Below, in pieces: positions 1 to 12,133 of a DNA stretch of 64,000 nt (its first letter is position 1; every line of letters begins with the position of its first letter). Origin of the DNA: Blastopirellula sediminis (lineage in GTDB: Bacteria > Planctomycetota > Planctomycetia > Pirellulales > Pirellulaceae); the NCBI RefSeq assembly GCF_020966755.1, contig NZ_JAJKFT010000002.1:779605-843604 (forward strand). Direction: 5' to 3'. The notes under the pieces are model-generated. The model made no database searches and was not told the DNA's origin. It was given only the letters and a program-made list of their open reading frames with translations. The translations under genes were made by a program, and so were the position numbers.

Positions 1-605
1 CCCTGGGCAAGGTAGTTGCAAATGTCTTGAGCGACGTCGCGCCGCAAAAGCAACGCCGTGTGCATCGTCGGGTAGATGCGGTAGTCGACGCAACCTTCGA
101 GATGCGCCGAATGTTCAGGGACCAGGTGATCGTACGTCGCGGCGATCGCCGCGAATTCAAAATCGGGAGGCGCCAGCTGGTTCACATAGCTGTCGGGCAC
201 GTCCGACATCTGCGCTACCGCGCGGCATTGCACCAGGTTGAGCAGACCTCCCCAAAATCGTCCCGCATACAGACCATGATGCGGGCTCGCGAGAAAGACG
301 ACTCGGCCCAAATGGGCCGGGCGATAAAGCTGCAGCGCTCGGCGGGTCACAAGTCCGCCCAGGCTATGCGCGACGATGTGCAAACGTTCGACGTCCGCCT
401 CTTCGTCGATCTTGCGCAACGTCTCCGAAAAACGACGTGCGTACGCTTCGATATCGCCGATCAGGCTGAAATATCCATAGCGCTGCGTTGCGAATCCGGC
501 CGCCCGAATCTGGCGTTCCAGTCGCTTCAATAACAAGCTGGTTGACGCGAATCCGTGGATCAGCGCCACTTTCTCGTTTCGGGTCGGCGTCGCCGAATCA
601 ATCAT
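1..605 (-). CDS. Alpha/beta hydrolase, lipase-like (3' end cut by window)
   Basis: The frame opens with ATG at 605 and runs off the window edge, so about 201 residues are visible. The N-terminus has the oxyanion-hole segment VALIHGFAST. The nucleophile elbow AHSLGG puts the catalytic serine near residue 81. A following FLASPHHG strand is typical of triacylglycerol lipase/EstA-like hydrolases. A late conserved His is plausible in the segment TMHTALLL near the edge. There is no signal peptide, so it is probably cytoplasmic. The substrate cannot be told from sequence. It is divergent from the zinc-ribbon gene that starts at 788, so 606-787 should hold both promoters. Confidence 0.85.
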   Translation of the reverse strand, partial: MIDSATPTRNEKVALIHGFASTSLLLKRLERQIRAAGFATQRYGYFSLIGDIEAYARRFSETLRKIDEEADVERLHIVAHSLGGLVTRRALQLYRPAHLGRVVFLASPHHGLYAGRFWGGLLNLVQCRAVAQMSDVPDSYVNQLAPPDFEFAAIAATYDHLVPEHSAHLEGCVDYRIYPTMHTALLLRRDVAQDICNYLAQ

Positions 606-787
606 CGCTCCACTTTCCTCCTGACGCGAGAAATCAGGCTTCCCAGATTATGGCCGATTTGCCCGGCTGTTATAATCCGTATTTCCCCACCTAAGGCGGT
701 CGTAGGCTGGTAGCGGTGTTGCGCTGGTGATTCGCCAGCCAAACCGGAATCTTGCCGCCCCCGGGCCGCGAAACTGCAAAATTGACC

Positions 788-1240
788 ATGGAACGCCTCG
801 AAATCTCTTGCCCAGACTGCCATTGGCATCGGATCTGCAACCATCTGGAGATGGTCCAGCGGCTGACGACGCTCGGCATGTTTCGTCGCGAAGAGGCTCC
901 GGACCCTAATTTGGTCGTCGAACTCTTCCGCCGCAGTGCAGGAAAAATGTCGTGCGGCGATTGCGAGCGGATCGGCCTGAAGGTCGACATCCCGCGCGAA
1001 GACGAGGAAGACTGGGATCAGCGCCGCGTCTGCAAGATGTGTCGTCAACCGATTCCGCTGGAACGACTTGAGGTCTTTCCCGACGCCGACACGTGCGTCC
1101 GCTGTCGCGAAAAGCTCGACAGCGCCGATGATCACGCGACGCCCGACTACTGTCCGAAGTGTGGCGAGATCATGTCCCTCTCCACGAGCCGCGGCGGCGG
1201 CATGACCCGTTATCGAATGCGGTGCCCACGATGCGGATAG
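788..1240 (+). CDS. Zinc-ribbon protein with DksA/TraR-like C4 finger
   Basis: This 150-residue protein carries six CxxC pairs: CPDC, CGDC, CKMC, CVRC, CPKC and a terminal CPRC. The middle pair (CKMC-x14-20-CVRC, with IPLERLEVFPDADTC between) is close to the C4 finger of the DksA/TraR family. The last pair looks like a zinc ribbon of the kind seen in RNA-polymerase or topoisomerase proteins. The start is placed at MERLEIS. An in-frame ATG at 752 exists, but it would add a Pro-rich stretch unlike the family. The stop overlaps the ATG of the next gene (1231), which indicates translational coupling. A role in nucleic-acid or RNA polymerase binding is inference. Confidence 0.8.
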   Translation: MERLEISCPDCHWHRICNHLEMVQRLTTLGMFRREEAPDPNLVVELFRRSAGKMSCGDCERIGLKVDIPREDEEDWDQRRVCKMCRQPIPLERLEVFPDADTCVRCREKLDSADDHATPDYCPKCGEIMSLSTSRGGGMTRYRMRCPRCG

Positions 1241-1860
1241 TTTCATTGTCAGTACGTTATGTCTGTCTGCTTGGCGCTCTTCTCTTTGTAGTGGGATGCG
1301 CGACTTCGACCACGCCGGAAGAGGAGCCGGCCGAGTTGTCGTTTCGCGAGCAGCTGCTTCAGGTCGTCAGCGGTAAGAGCGACTCAATCGAAGTGACCGA
1401 GCGCGTCGTCTCGCCAGCCGAATTAGAATTGCTCTCGCGCGCAACGAAGCTGACCCGGATTCGACTCGATCAGACGCCGGTCGATGACCAGGCCGCAGCG
1501 ATCTTGGCGGCGCTGCCCGAACTACAATTCGTCAACCTACCGCAAGCGCAAATCAGCGACGTCGGCCTGGCCGAGTTGGCGAAGCTTCCCGACCTGGCGC
1601 AACTGCGAATCGGCAGCCCTCAACTAACAGACGCGTGCTTCGCTCCATTTAAGGACAATCAGTCGCTCCGCTTTTTGCACATCCTGCAAACGCCGCTGAC
1701 CGACAAGTCGCTCGACGACATCGCCGAAATCAATTCGCTTGAGTCTTTTTACGTCGACCAAACGAAGTTCACCGAACCGGGGCTCGCCAAGCTGATCAAA
1801 CGTCGCCCGCGATTGCACGTTCACTTCGACGAGGCCCATCTGCCGGGCCAGGAACACTAA
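1231..1860 (+). CDS. Leucine-rich-repeat lipoprotein
   Basis: The start is the ATG overlapping the stop of the upstream gene. It gives 209 residues with a lipoprotein signal: charged MR, a hydrophobic stretch, and lipobox VVGC with Cys at residue 23. The body is a run of irregular 23-25-residue repeats (LTRIRLDQTPVDDQAAAILAAL, LPELQFVNLPQAQISDVGLAEL and so on). These match the 'internalin/AMN1-like' LRR proteins common in planctomycetes. It is expected in the periplasm, tethered to a membrane. Its role is unknown; LRRs usually mediate protein contacts. Confidence 0.8.
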   Translation: MRIVSLSVRYVCLLGALLFVVGCATSTTPEEEPAELSFREQLLQVVSGKSDSIEVTERVVSPAELELLSRATKLTRIRLDQTPVDDQAAAILAALPELQFVNLPQAQISDVGLAELAKLPDLAQLRIGSPQLTDACFAPFKDNQSLRFLHILQTPLTDKSLDDIAEINSLESFYVDQTKFTEPGLAKLIKRRPRLHVHFDEAHLPGQEH

Positions 1861-1883
1861 ACCGCCGTTTCTACCGGCTTTAC

Positions 1884-1991
1884 TGGTGCCATGCTCTTGC
1901 GGCGTCTTCGCCGGATGAGCATGTCTTCGTCCTTGCAAAACGCATTGAAGACATGCTTACCCGGCGAAGACGCCGTGAAAGCATGGCGCCA
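1884..1991. repeat. Large inverted repeat, 45-nt arms (palindrome family A)
   Basis: Left arm 1884-1928 and right arm 1947-1991 are near-perfect reverse complements, differing by a few bases. The loop is about 18 nt. Each arm contains GGCGTCTTCGCC as an inner palindrome. The same 45-nt arm recurs at 47155-47199, and a shortened palindromic version lies at 28134-28179. It sits between the LRR gene and the next gene. It has no T-run, so a simple terminator role is unlikely. Confidence 0.85.
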
Positions 1992-2063
1992 ACATTTTGA
2001 AGGGCATACCCGCGTGAACTATATTTGAGTGCGGTTCGTTTCCTCGTCTGCAGGACCTCCCTC

Positions 2064-3578
2064 ATGCCTTGCTCCCGCCGTTTCGCCGCCGTTTTGATGT
2101 TGGCGTTTTCTCTCCTGTCGTCGACGCATACCTTCGGTGACGAGCAGCCAAAAGTGCGTGAGCCCTTCTTTGGCGTTCGCGTCGTCGATCAGACGGGTCG
2201 CGGCGTTCCCTTGGTCGAATTGAAAACGACGAACGAGGCGTCGTACTGGACCGACTCCGACGGCTGGGCGGCGATCGCTGAACCTGGCTTGATGGGACAA
2301 GAGGCTTACTTCCATGTTGCGAGCCCCGGCTACGAATTTAATGCGGATGGTTTTGGTTTTCGTGGCGTTCGTCTTCGCGTCGAACCTGGCGCTACGGCGA
2401 CGATCAAGCTTCCCCGCCAGAACATCGCCGAGCGCGTCGTCCGCCTGACCGGCGAAGGGATCTTTCGCGATAGCCAGTTGCTTGGCTTGCCGCTGCCGGA
2501 AGGAATGAAGAACCTAAACAGCGGCGTTACCGGGCAAGACTCGGTGCAGGTCGTTCCTTACCAAGGGAAACTTTTCTGGCTGTGGGGAGACACGAACATC
2601 GCCAGCTATCCGCTTGGCAATTTCCAAACGACCTGCGCCACGTCGCCGTTGCCGGTCGATGGCAAACCTTCGCCCGATCACGGCATTCAGTTTGAATATT
2701 TAAAACAAGAGAATGGGCAAGTGCGTCACATGGCGCCGCTCGACGGCCCCGGCCCGGTCTGGTTGTTCGGTCTGTTCGCGATCACCGATGCCGACGGCAC
2801 GGAGTCTCTCTATTCGCACTTCACGCGGCATAAGTCGCTTTCGGAAGTGGTCGAACATGGCGTCATGAAGTTCGACGACGAGGCCGGGATCTTCAAGAAG
2901 GTCGCCAACTTTGATCTGCAAGAGCAATGGCGCGGCCCGCAAGGAAACGCCTTTGTTGTTGACGATGCCGACGGAGTGAAGCGCGTCTACTTCGCCCATC
3001 CGCTTGCTCACACGCGCGTCGCCGCCGATGAGCAGAGCATCCTCGATCCGCACGCCTACGAGTCGCTCGTCTTTGACTCTGGCGAAAAGAACTACGTCTG
3101 GAAACGCGACGTGCCGCCGACGAAACAGCGCGATGAACAAAAACTGCTGCGCAGCGGCGCGATCCCTTCCGACGTTGCCCGGTACCAGTTGATCGACGTC
3201 GCCAGCGATAAACCCGTCGTGATGCACGGCAGTTCCATTGCGTGGAATGAATACCGGCAGAAGTGGACTATGATCGGCGTGCAAGCCGGCGATCAGGATG
3301 CCCCCTCATTCTTGGGCGAAGTCTGGTACGCCGAAGCCGAATCGCCGACCGGTCCCTGGAACAGGGCGATCAAAATCGCCACGCATCCGAAGTACACCTA
3401 TTACAACCCGCGGCAACATCCGTTCTTTGCGACCGATAACGGGCGAGTGATCTATTTCGAGGGAACGTACACGCATACGTTCTCGGCGACCAAAACGCCG
3501 ACGCCCCGTTACGACTACAACCAGCTCCTCTATCGGCTCGATCTCTCCGAAGCCAAGTTAAAACCAGCGCAAAAGTAA
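2064..3578 (+). CDS. Secreted beta-propeller-like protein with N-terminal carboxypeptidase-regulatory-like domain
   Basis: The ATG at 2064 is preferred over an upstream TTG (2025) because it is followed at once by a signal peptide (MPCSRRFAAVLMLAFSLLSS, cleavage near FGD). Mature residues about 35-110 (GVRVVDQTGRGVPLVELKTT...DGWAAI) resemble a CarboxypepD_reg/Ig-like domain. The rest contains propeller-type segments such as PYQGKLFWLWGDTNIA, GPVWLFG and SPTGPWNRA. This resembles the DUF4185/glycoside-hydrolase five-bladed propeller group, which often acts on or binds polysaccharides. That assignment is tentative and no catalytic residues were identified. Length is 504 residues. Confidence 0.7.
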   Translation: MPCSRRFAAVLMLAFSLLSSTHTFGDEQPKVREPFFGVRVVDQTGRGVPLVELKTTNEASYWTDSDGWAAIAEPGLMGQEAYFHVASPGYEFNADGFGFRGVRLRVEPGATATIKLPRQNIAERVVRLTGEGIFRDSQLLGLPLPEGMKNLNSGVTGQDSVQVVPYQGKLFWLWGDTNIASYPLGNFQTTCATSPLPVDGKPSPDHGIQFEYLKQENGQVRHMAPLDGPGPVWLFGLFAITDADGTESLYSHFTRHKSLSEVVEHGVMKFDDEAGIFKKVANFDLQEQWRGPQGNAFVVDDADGVKRVYFAHPLAHTRVAADEQSILDPHAYESLVFDSGEKNYVWKRDVPPTKQRDEQKLLRSGAIPSDVARYQLIDVASDKPVVMHGSSIAWNEYRQKWTMIGVQAGDQDAPSFLGEVWYAEAESPTGPWNRAIKIATHPKYTYYNPRQHPFFATDNGRVIYFEGTYTHTFSATKTPTPRYDYNQLLYRLDLSEAKLKPAQK

Positions 3579-3662
3579 TGTAATTGCCGCAGTAACGCCT
3601 GCTGGCGTCGCTTCATCGAAGAGGGAAACGCAACGCTTCCCTTACTCGCACAGGATGAAGTT

Positions 3663-4772
3663 ATGTCGCATTCCCCCTTGCTGCAGCCGTATTCGCTGGG
3701 TGATCTCACGCTCAAAAACCGCGTCGTCATGGCGCCCCTGACGCGAGCCAGGGCAGGGGACGATCGGATCCCAACGGCGATGATGGCCGAATATTACGCG
3801 CAGCGGGCCTCAAGCGGTTTGATCATCACCGAAGCGACTGTGATCTCGCAGCAGGGAATCGGCTGGCTCAATACGCCGGGGATTTACAACGACGAGCAAA
3901 CGGCCGGTTGGCGCGAGGTCGTCGACGCCGCGCATAGCGCCGGCGGAAAGATCTTCTTGCAGCTCTGGCACATGGGGCGCTCGTCCCACAGCAGTTTCCA
4001 TGATGGGGAACTGCCGGTTTCGGCGTCGGCGATCAAGATTTCGACCGACGAAATCCGGACGAATGCGGGGAAGAAGGAGTTCGAAGTTCCGCGTGCGCTC
4101 GAGACTGCAGAAGTCGCTGATGTCGTCGCCGACTATCGGGCCGCGGCGGCGCGCGCGAAAGAAGCGGGTTTTGACGGCGTCGAAATTCATGCCGCCAACG
4201 GTTATCTGATCGATCAGTTTCTCCAATCGCGTACCAACCAGCGCACCGACCAATATGGCGGCTCGATCGAAAATCGTTATCGCTTCCTCGGCGAAGTGGT
4301 CGCCGCGGTGACCGAAATCTGGGATGCGTCGCGCGTCGGCGTCCGACTTTCGCCTAATGGGGTCTACAACGACATGGGCTCGACGGACTTCCGCGAGCAG
4401 TTCAGTTACGCGATGCAGCAGCTCTCGCCGCTCGGTTTGGCCTATCTGCATGTGGTCGACGGAATCGCGTTCGGTTTCCACAAATTGGGCGATCCGATGA
4501 CGCTCGCCGAAATTCGCGAAATCTTCTCTGGTCCGCTGATGGGGAACTCCGGCTACGACCAGGCTTCGGCCGAAGCGGCCGTCGAGCGGGGAGATGCCGA
4601 CCTGCTGGCTTTTGGCCGAGCGTACATCAGTAATCCTGACTTGGTGGAGCGTTTCGCGCACCAGTGGCCGCTCGCTACGGAGGCCGATCCCAAGATGTGG
4701 TATGGGGCCGGTCCCGACGCCCGAGGCTACACCGACTTCCCAACCTTCGCCGAAGCCTCCACGGCCGGTTAA
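3663..4772 (+). CDS. Old Yellow Enzyme family alkene reductase (NemA-like)
   Basis: A 369-residue FMN-dependent NADH/NADPH:flavin oxidoreductase. It begins LLQPYSLGDLTLKNRVVMAPLTR, the classical OYE first strand. The substrate-binding His/Asn motif is in GVEIHAANGYLIDQFLQ, and TNQRTDQYGGSIENRYRF is the family signature. FGRAYISNPDLVER marks the phosphate-binding end of the barrel. Length and motifs match N-ethylmaleimide reductase/xenobiotic reductase, which reduces activated C=C bonds, nitro groups and nitrate esters. It stands alone; no neighbour suggests a particular substrate. Confidence 0.93.
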   Translation: MSHSPLLQPYSLGDLTLKNRVVMAPLTRARAGDDRIPTAMMAEYYAQRASSGLIITEATVISQQGIGWLNTPGIYNDEQTAGWREVVDAAHSAGGKIFLQLWHMGRSSHSSFHDGELPVSASAIKISTDEIRTNAGKKEFEVPRALETAEVADVVADYRAAAARAKEAGFDGVEIHAANGYLIDQFLQSRTNQRTDQYGGSIENRYRFLGEVVAAVTEIWDASRVGVRLSPNGVYNDMGSTDFREQFSYAMQQLSPLGLAYLHVVDGIAFGFHKLGDPMTLAEIREIFSGPLMGNSGYDQASAEAAVERGDADLLAFGRAYISNPDLVERFAHQWPLATEADPKMWYGAGPDARGYTDFPTFAEASTAG

Positions 4773-4989
4773 GTTTCGATTTGGAATTCGCAAAAATGCT
4801 GTCAGTGATAGCGTCGCGTCAGATTGAACTTACGACGATCTCGCGTGACGCTACCCACTGGCGCGTCTAGTGTTAGGAAAAGGTGAAGAGATTGTGGTTG
4901 ACGCAAAGTGCTACCACGATATATTGGGCCTCCGGCTGAGAAATTGATGTTGTCCAAGCCCTCGATTTGGCGATATTCAAATTTATCAG

Positions 4990-5005
4990 CCACAGGATCT
5001 TGTGT
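4990..5005. promoter_or_regulatory. NrdR box 1
   Basis: CCACAGGATCTTGTGT is close to the NrdR consensus acaCwAtATaTwGtgt. Its start is 32 bp from box 2, about three helical turns, the spacing typical of functional NrdR box pairs. NrdR is an ATP/dATP-sensing zinc-ribbon/ATP-cone repressor of ribonucleotide reductase genes. Confidence 0.8.
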
Positions 5006-5021
5006 TCTGGTGGAACCCCTG

Positions 5022-5037
5022 GCACAATATCCTGTGG
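5022..5037. promoter_or_regulatory. NrdR box 2
   Basis: GCACAATATCCTGTGG matches the NrdR consensus better than box 1 and is phased with it at 32 bp. Both boxes lie about 250-300 bp upstream of the nrdA start, so the promoter is probably here and the mRNA has a long 5' leader. Confidence 0.85.
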
Positions 5038-5291
5038 GCAAAGATTGCTGCCCTCGCATCCAAAACGCTGGCGTCGCTAGCAATTTGGACCGCAAAACTC
5101 CACTCGTGTGGGGGAGAGCGGATTAGGAGTCTGGCAGTCCTCATCTAGAGGACCTACGCGTCAAGGAAGACGGTGCGTTAATACGCGCGCTTCTATTTTG
5201 ATCGCGGTGCAAGACCCTGTTACCGCCCTCACGGATCGAACCTTAATGTTCGGCCGCGAGTACCCAACCATACGCATTGGAGGCACAACCC

Positions 5292-8231
<2,940 letters not shown>

Positions 8232-8293
8232 TTCAGGCCTTATCTTGATCAATATTTCGCAGCCGGCCGCAAGACGCGCCCGGCTGCAGAATA

Positions 8294-8457
8294 CTAGCCC
8301 GAGGCGCAAGCCGAGGGAAAGTGGCCGCAGGCAAAGGATTAATGACTAAGCCCCAGTGTCTAATGAAGTCCGAATAACGAATTCCCAAGCGTTAGACATT
8401 AGGGCTTAGTCATTAGTGATTCCCGAACGCTCTCCCTCGGCTCGCGCCTCGGGCTAG
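8294..8457. repeat. Nested inverted repeat (164 bp) between nrdA and nrdB
   Basis: Outer arms are 8294-8318 and 8433-8457, 25 nt each with one mismatch. They belong to the CTAGCCC-type 3'-end repeat family found throughout the window. Inner arms, about 25 nt each, lie near 8341-8365 (AATGACTAAGCCCCAGTGTC) and 8391-8416 (TTAGACATTAGGGCTTAGTC). The whole could fold into one long hairpin in the nrdAB transcript. It resembles a miniature insertion or an mRNA-processing hairpin. No T-run follows, so it is not an obvious terminator. Confidence 0.85.
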
Positions 8458-8522
8458 TGTGCCGCCAATACTCTTCTGATTCGCAATTAATTCGTACATC
8501 AATCCCAAGGGAGACGATCCTA

Positions 8523-9584
<1,062 letters not shown>

Positions 9585-9604
9585 CGTTCGGTTCAAGTTC
9601 GAAA

Positions 9605-9640
9605 ACAAAAAGGCTGGTCAAACCGACCAGCCTTTTTTTA
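9605..9640 (+). terminator. Rho-independent terminator of nrdB
   Basis: The 10-bp stem AAGGCTGGTC/GACCAGCCTT (9610-9619 with 9625-9634) is followed by a run of seven T. It lies 26 nt after the nrdB stop. Confidence 0.93.
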
Positions 9641-9646
9641 TGCCAA

Positions 9647-9678
9647 CACTAGCCCGCAGCGCAAGCAAGGGAATGCGG
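9647..9678. repeat. CTAGCCCGCAGCGCAAG 3'-end repeat (family B)
   Basis: A copy of the dispersed repeat with core CTAGCCCGCAGCGCAAGC followed by AGGGAATGC. It lies between the nrdB terminator and the stop of the convergent TPR gene. Other copies are listed separately at 8294/8433, 13507, 31363, 34261, 41063 and 43214. Confidence 0.8.
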
Positions 9679-9700
9679 GCGGCCATCTCCATACGTCCGC

Positions 9701-10804
9701 TCAGTTCGAATACCGGCTCTTCTCCCCGGTAAACTCCAACGGATCGTCATCCCTGCGGGTCAACCGTTCGATCTTACGTTGAATTTCCGTTTGGCGATCT
9801 TCATCGCCAAACCCGTCCAAGACCGTCGCGTACTCTTTCAGGCATTCGAGCCGCAGGGCCGGATCGCTCCGGCTGTTTTGTTCCAACTTGAAAATCAGCA
9901 GCGAGTATTCTCGAATCGTTTCATCCCGTTTCTGCAGGCCATGATTTGCTCGGGCGGTCTGTAACAACAATTGGTAAAAGTAGTAGGAGGTTTCACCCGT
10001 TTCCGCGGGGGACATCACCCGCCCTTTCATGGCGTACTCAAGCGCCGCTGCATGACGATTTAATTTATTCGACTCGTCGGCCAACAACGTGGCGACGGCA
10101 ATATAGGTCGTGGTTTTTTGCATTTGATAATTCACCAACGATTTTAACGTTCGCTCACCCGCTACAATCGCCTTCTCGTGGTCGCGTTGCAGGGAGTAGA
10201 GCCGCGTCAATGAGAGTTGCGTCTCGCCGTAAATGCGATAGTCGGTGACTTCGGCTGCCTCCAGGCGTTTCGCCGCATCGGCGACGGCGGCGACTCCCTC
10301 CTCAATGTTTTCGCCGCTGTAGGAAATGGCGTTGGCCAACGAAATCTGCGTGCGGATCGTACAACACGCCTGAGGACCGTAAAGTTCGCGGCTGATCTCG
10401 ACGCAGTTGCGACACTCTTTGACGGCGGAGGCGTAGTCCTTCGTTGAAAGCGTCAATTGCGCTTGCCGCGATTTGGCGATCATCGCTTTGAACTGTTCTA
10501 TTTTCTCCGGCGAAAAGCTGAGCCCCAACTCCACGTCGCGCATGATAAAGTCAATTTCAGCAATGGAAAGGACGTTGCACTCGCCTTCGTGATTCCGCGT
10601 TAATTCGCGCATCTCCTTTAGCAGTGCGAGTTGCTTCGGGAAATCTCCCTCCGAACACGGCTCGACCAAAGAATTCAAAATCGCTTGCTGTCGATAAGAA
10701 GTGCCGGCATTGGAGCCAAATGGAGATTGCGCAAACGCCGTCCGGCACGCTAACGAACTGACAACCACCGCACAGCAGACGACAAGCGAACTTGCTTTCA
10801 TCAT
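9701..10804 (-). CDS. Secreted TPR-like protein, paralogue 1 of a tandem triplet
   Basis: A 367-residue protein with signal peptide (MMKASSLVVCCAVVVSSLACRTAFA). Helical pairs throughout (YASAVKECRNCVEISRELYG, AKRLEAAEVTDYRIYGETQLSLTRLYSLQRDHEKAIVAGERTL) look like kinesin-light-chain/TPR repeats. It ends EFTGEKSRYSN. The two genes upstream on the same strand (10859-11953 and 12134-13291) are paralogous and share the C-terminal SRYSN. The gap to the next paralogue is only 54 bp, so the two may be cotranscribed. No enzyme motif was seen; a scaffold or protein-binding role in the periplasm is inferred. Confidence 0.8.
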   Translation of the reverse strand: MMKASSLVVCCAVVVSSLACRTAFAQSPFGSNAGTSYRQQAILNSLVEPCSEGDFPKQLALLKEMRELTRNHEGECNVLSIAEIDFIMRDVELGLSFSPEKIEQFKAMIAKSRQAQLTLSTKDYASAVKECRNCVEISRELYGPQACCTIRTQISLANAISYSGENIEEGVAAVADAAKRLEAAEVTDYRIYGETQLSLTRLYSLQRDHEKAIVAGERTLKSLVNYQMQKTTTYIAVATLLADESNKLNRHAAALEYAMKGRVMSPAETGETSYYFYQLLLQTARANHGLQKRDETIREYSLLIFKLEQNSRSDPALRLECLKEYATVLDGFGDEDRQTEIQRKIERLTRRDDDPLEFTGEKSRYSN

Positions 10805-10858
10805 GAATTCTCTCCAACAAAACGCAGGTTTCCCTTGCCGACGAAGCTCCGCCTGACC

Positions 10859-11953
10859 TCAATTCGAATACCGGCTCTTCTCCCCGGTAAACTCAACCTC
10901 CCCTTTGATCTTCCGCTGAAGGCTTTCGATCTTGCGGTTGGCGATTTCCAAACGTTCCGCATCGCCGGCCTTCTCGAGGATTTTCGCGTACTCTTGGAGA
11001 ATCTCCAACCGGTTCTCCTTCGTGATTGCGGAATTCTCCTCGGCCTTGTAGACGAGCAGCGCGTAGTCGCGAACCGCCTCCTCCGGCTTCTCCAGCCCGA
11101 ACTTCGCTTTTCCCGATTCGACCAACAGTTGATAGTAAGTCGCCGCTTCTTTCCCCTTTTCCGCTGGAGACGAGGCGAGTCCCTTGATCGCGTACGTAAG
11201 CGCCCCTTCGAATTGCTTCTCGTGATTGAGCGCCTGCGCGACCGCGGCCGTCATTTCAGCGTAGGTGCTGACTTGCCGCAGTTGCCGGTCTTCGATCATG
11301 GCGATCGCCAACTTGCCCGTTTCGATCGCTTGTTTGTCGTTCTTCTGGCGAACGTACATGCGAGTGAGAGCGATCTGCACTTCCAAATAGCAGTGATAGT
11401 CGGTCTTCCCCAACTCTTTCAGCGTATCGCTTGCCTGACCGGCGAGCTCAATTCCCCGCTCCACATTCTCGCCGCTGCGCCGAATCGCGTTCGCCAGGCT
11501 AATGCGACTGATAAGACCCTTGTACGATTTCTCGCCGTACAGCTCTTCGCTAAGCTCCAGCGATCGCTGGTAGTTCTCCGTCGCGGCGGCGAAGTCTCCT
11601 ACCGTTTCGGCGACGCGGGCCTGGCGAATATGGTCTAACTCCTCTTGCCCTTGCTCCGCCTGTTTTCCGGTGAAGCCGAGCGCCAATTCGACGTCTTGGA
11701 CGTAGAAGTCGATTTCATCAAGGCCGACGAGCTTTATCTCATGCTCGCGATAGGTGGTCAGATCGCGCATCTCCAGCAGCAGCCGATGCAGCTTCTCAAA
11801 ATCGCCGAGTTGCTCCGCTTTCTTGATCTCCTCGTTCATTCCCATTTGCTTGCGCAGCAGATCGACGTCGGCGGCTTCCGCATGTTGGCGGCAGCTCAAG
11901 GCCAAGAGACCAACTAGACAAGCGCAAAGCAGGAATCGGGTGGCGCGCGTCAC
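10859..11953 (-). CDS. Secreted TPR-like protein, paralogue 2
   Basis: A 364-residue protein. The GTG at 11953 is chosen because GAGGG lies 7 nt upstream and the next residues form a signal peptide (TRATRFLLCACLVGLLALSCRQHAEA). An upstream in-frame ATG at 12025 would bury that signal. Repeats such as DFAAATENYQRSLELSEELYGEKSYKGLISRISLANAIRRSGENVERGIEL correspond to those of paralogues 1 and 3. It ends EFTGEKSRYSN, identical over the last 10 residues to paralogue 1. A 42-bp block at 12001-12042, 48 nt upstream of the start, is repeated exactly upstream of paralogue 3. Confidence 0.8.
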   Translation of the reverse strand: MTRATRFLLCACLVGLLALSCRQHAEAADVDLLRKQMGMNEEIKKAEQLGDFEKLHRLLLEMRDLTTYREHEIKLVGLDEIDFYVQDVELALGFTGKQAEQGQEELDHIRQARVAETVGDFAAATENYQRSLELSEELYGEKSYKGLISRISLANAIRRSGENVERGIELAGQASDTLKELGKTDYHCYLEVQIALTRMYVRQKNDKQAIETGKLAIAMIEDRQLRQVSTYAEMTAAVAQALNHEKQFEGALTYAIKGLASSPAEKGKEAATYYQLLVESGKAKFGLEKPEEAVRDYALLVYKAEENSAITKENRLEILQEYAKILEKAGDAERLEIANRKIESLQRKIKGEVEFTGEKSRYSN

Positions 11954-12000
11954 GATTTTTCCCTCAGAAAAGATCGGATAGATTGGCAGCGTTCGTCTCG

Positions 12001-12042
12001 AAGCGGCAGCGCTTCGCAGCGGCACGATAGCTCGTTTTGCCG
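12001..12042. repeat. 42-bp upstream block shared by TPR paralogues, copy 1
   Basis: It begins AAGCGGCAGCGCTTCGCAGC and is identical by eye to 13340-13381. Each copy lies 48-49 nt upstream of a TPR paralogue start. Weaker similarity continues for about 70 bp beyond, so promoter and leader were probably duplicated with the gene. Confidence 0.85.
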
Positions 12043-12133
12043 ATCTGGGTCAACCTCAATCAGGGGGGCCTTCGGAGTGGGGAGAGAGTGTGAGTACAAA
12101 AAAAGCGGATGCGGGCGGCCACAGCGCAAACGC

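Larger units (their letters stand above)
4773..5291. other. 519-bp leader/intergenic region upstream of nrdA
   Basis: This contains two NrdR boxes at 4990-5037 (listed separately) and more than 200 bp of leader before nrdA. Short frames in it show no family features. No cobalamin riboswitch core (box B12 type) could be recognised. The sequence between 5040 and 5270 is otherwise unexplained. Confidence 0.6.

Noticed and set aside
4773..5291. Possible cobalamin riboswitch before nrdA
   Set aside because: No B12-box-like core was seen, and class Ic reductase does not use cobalamin; NrdR boxes explain the control.
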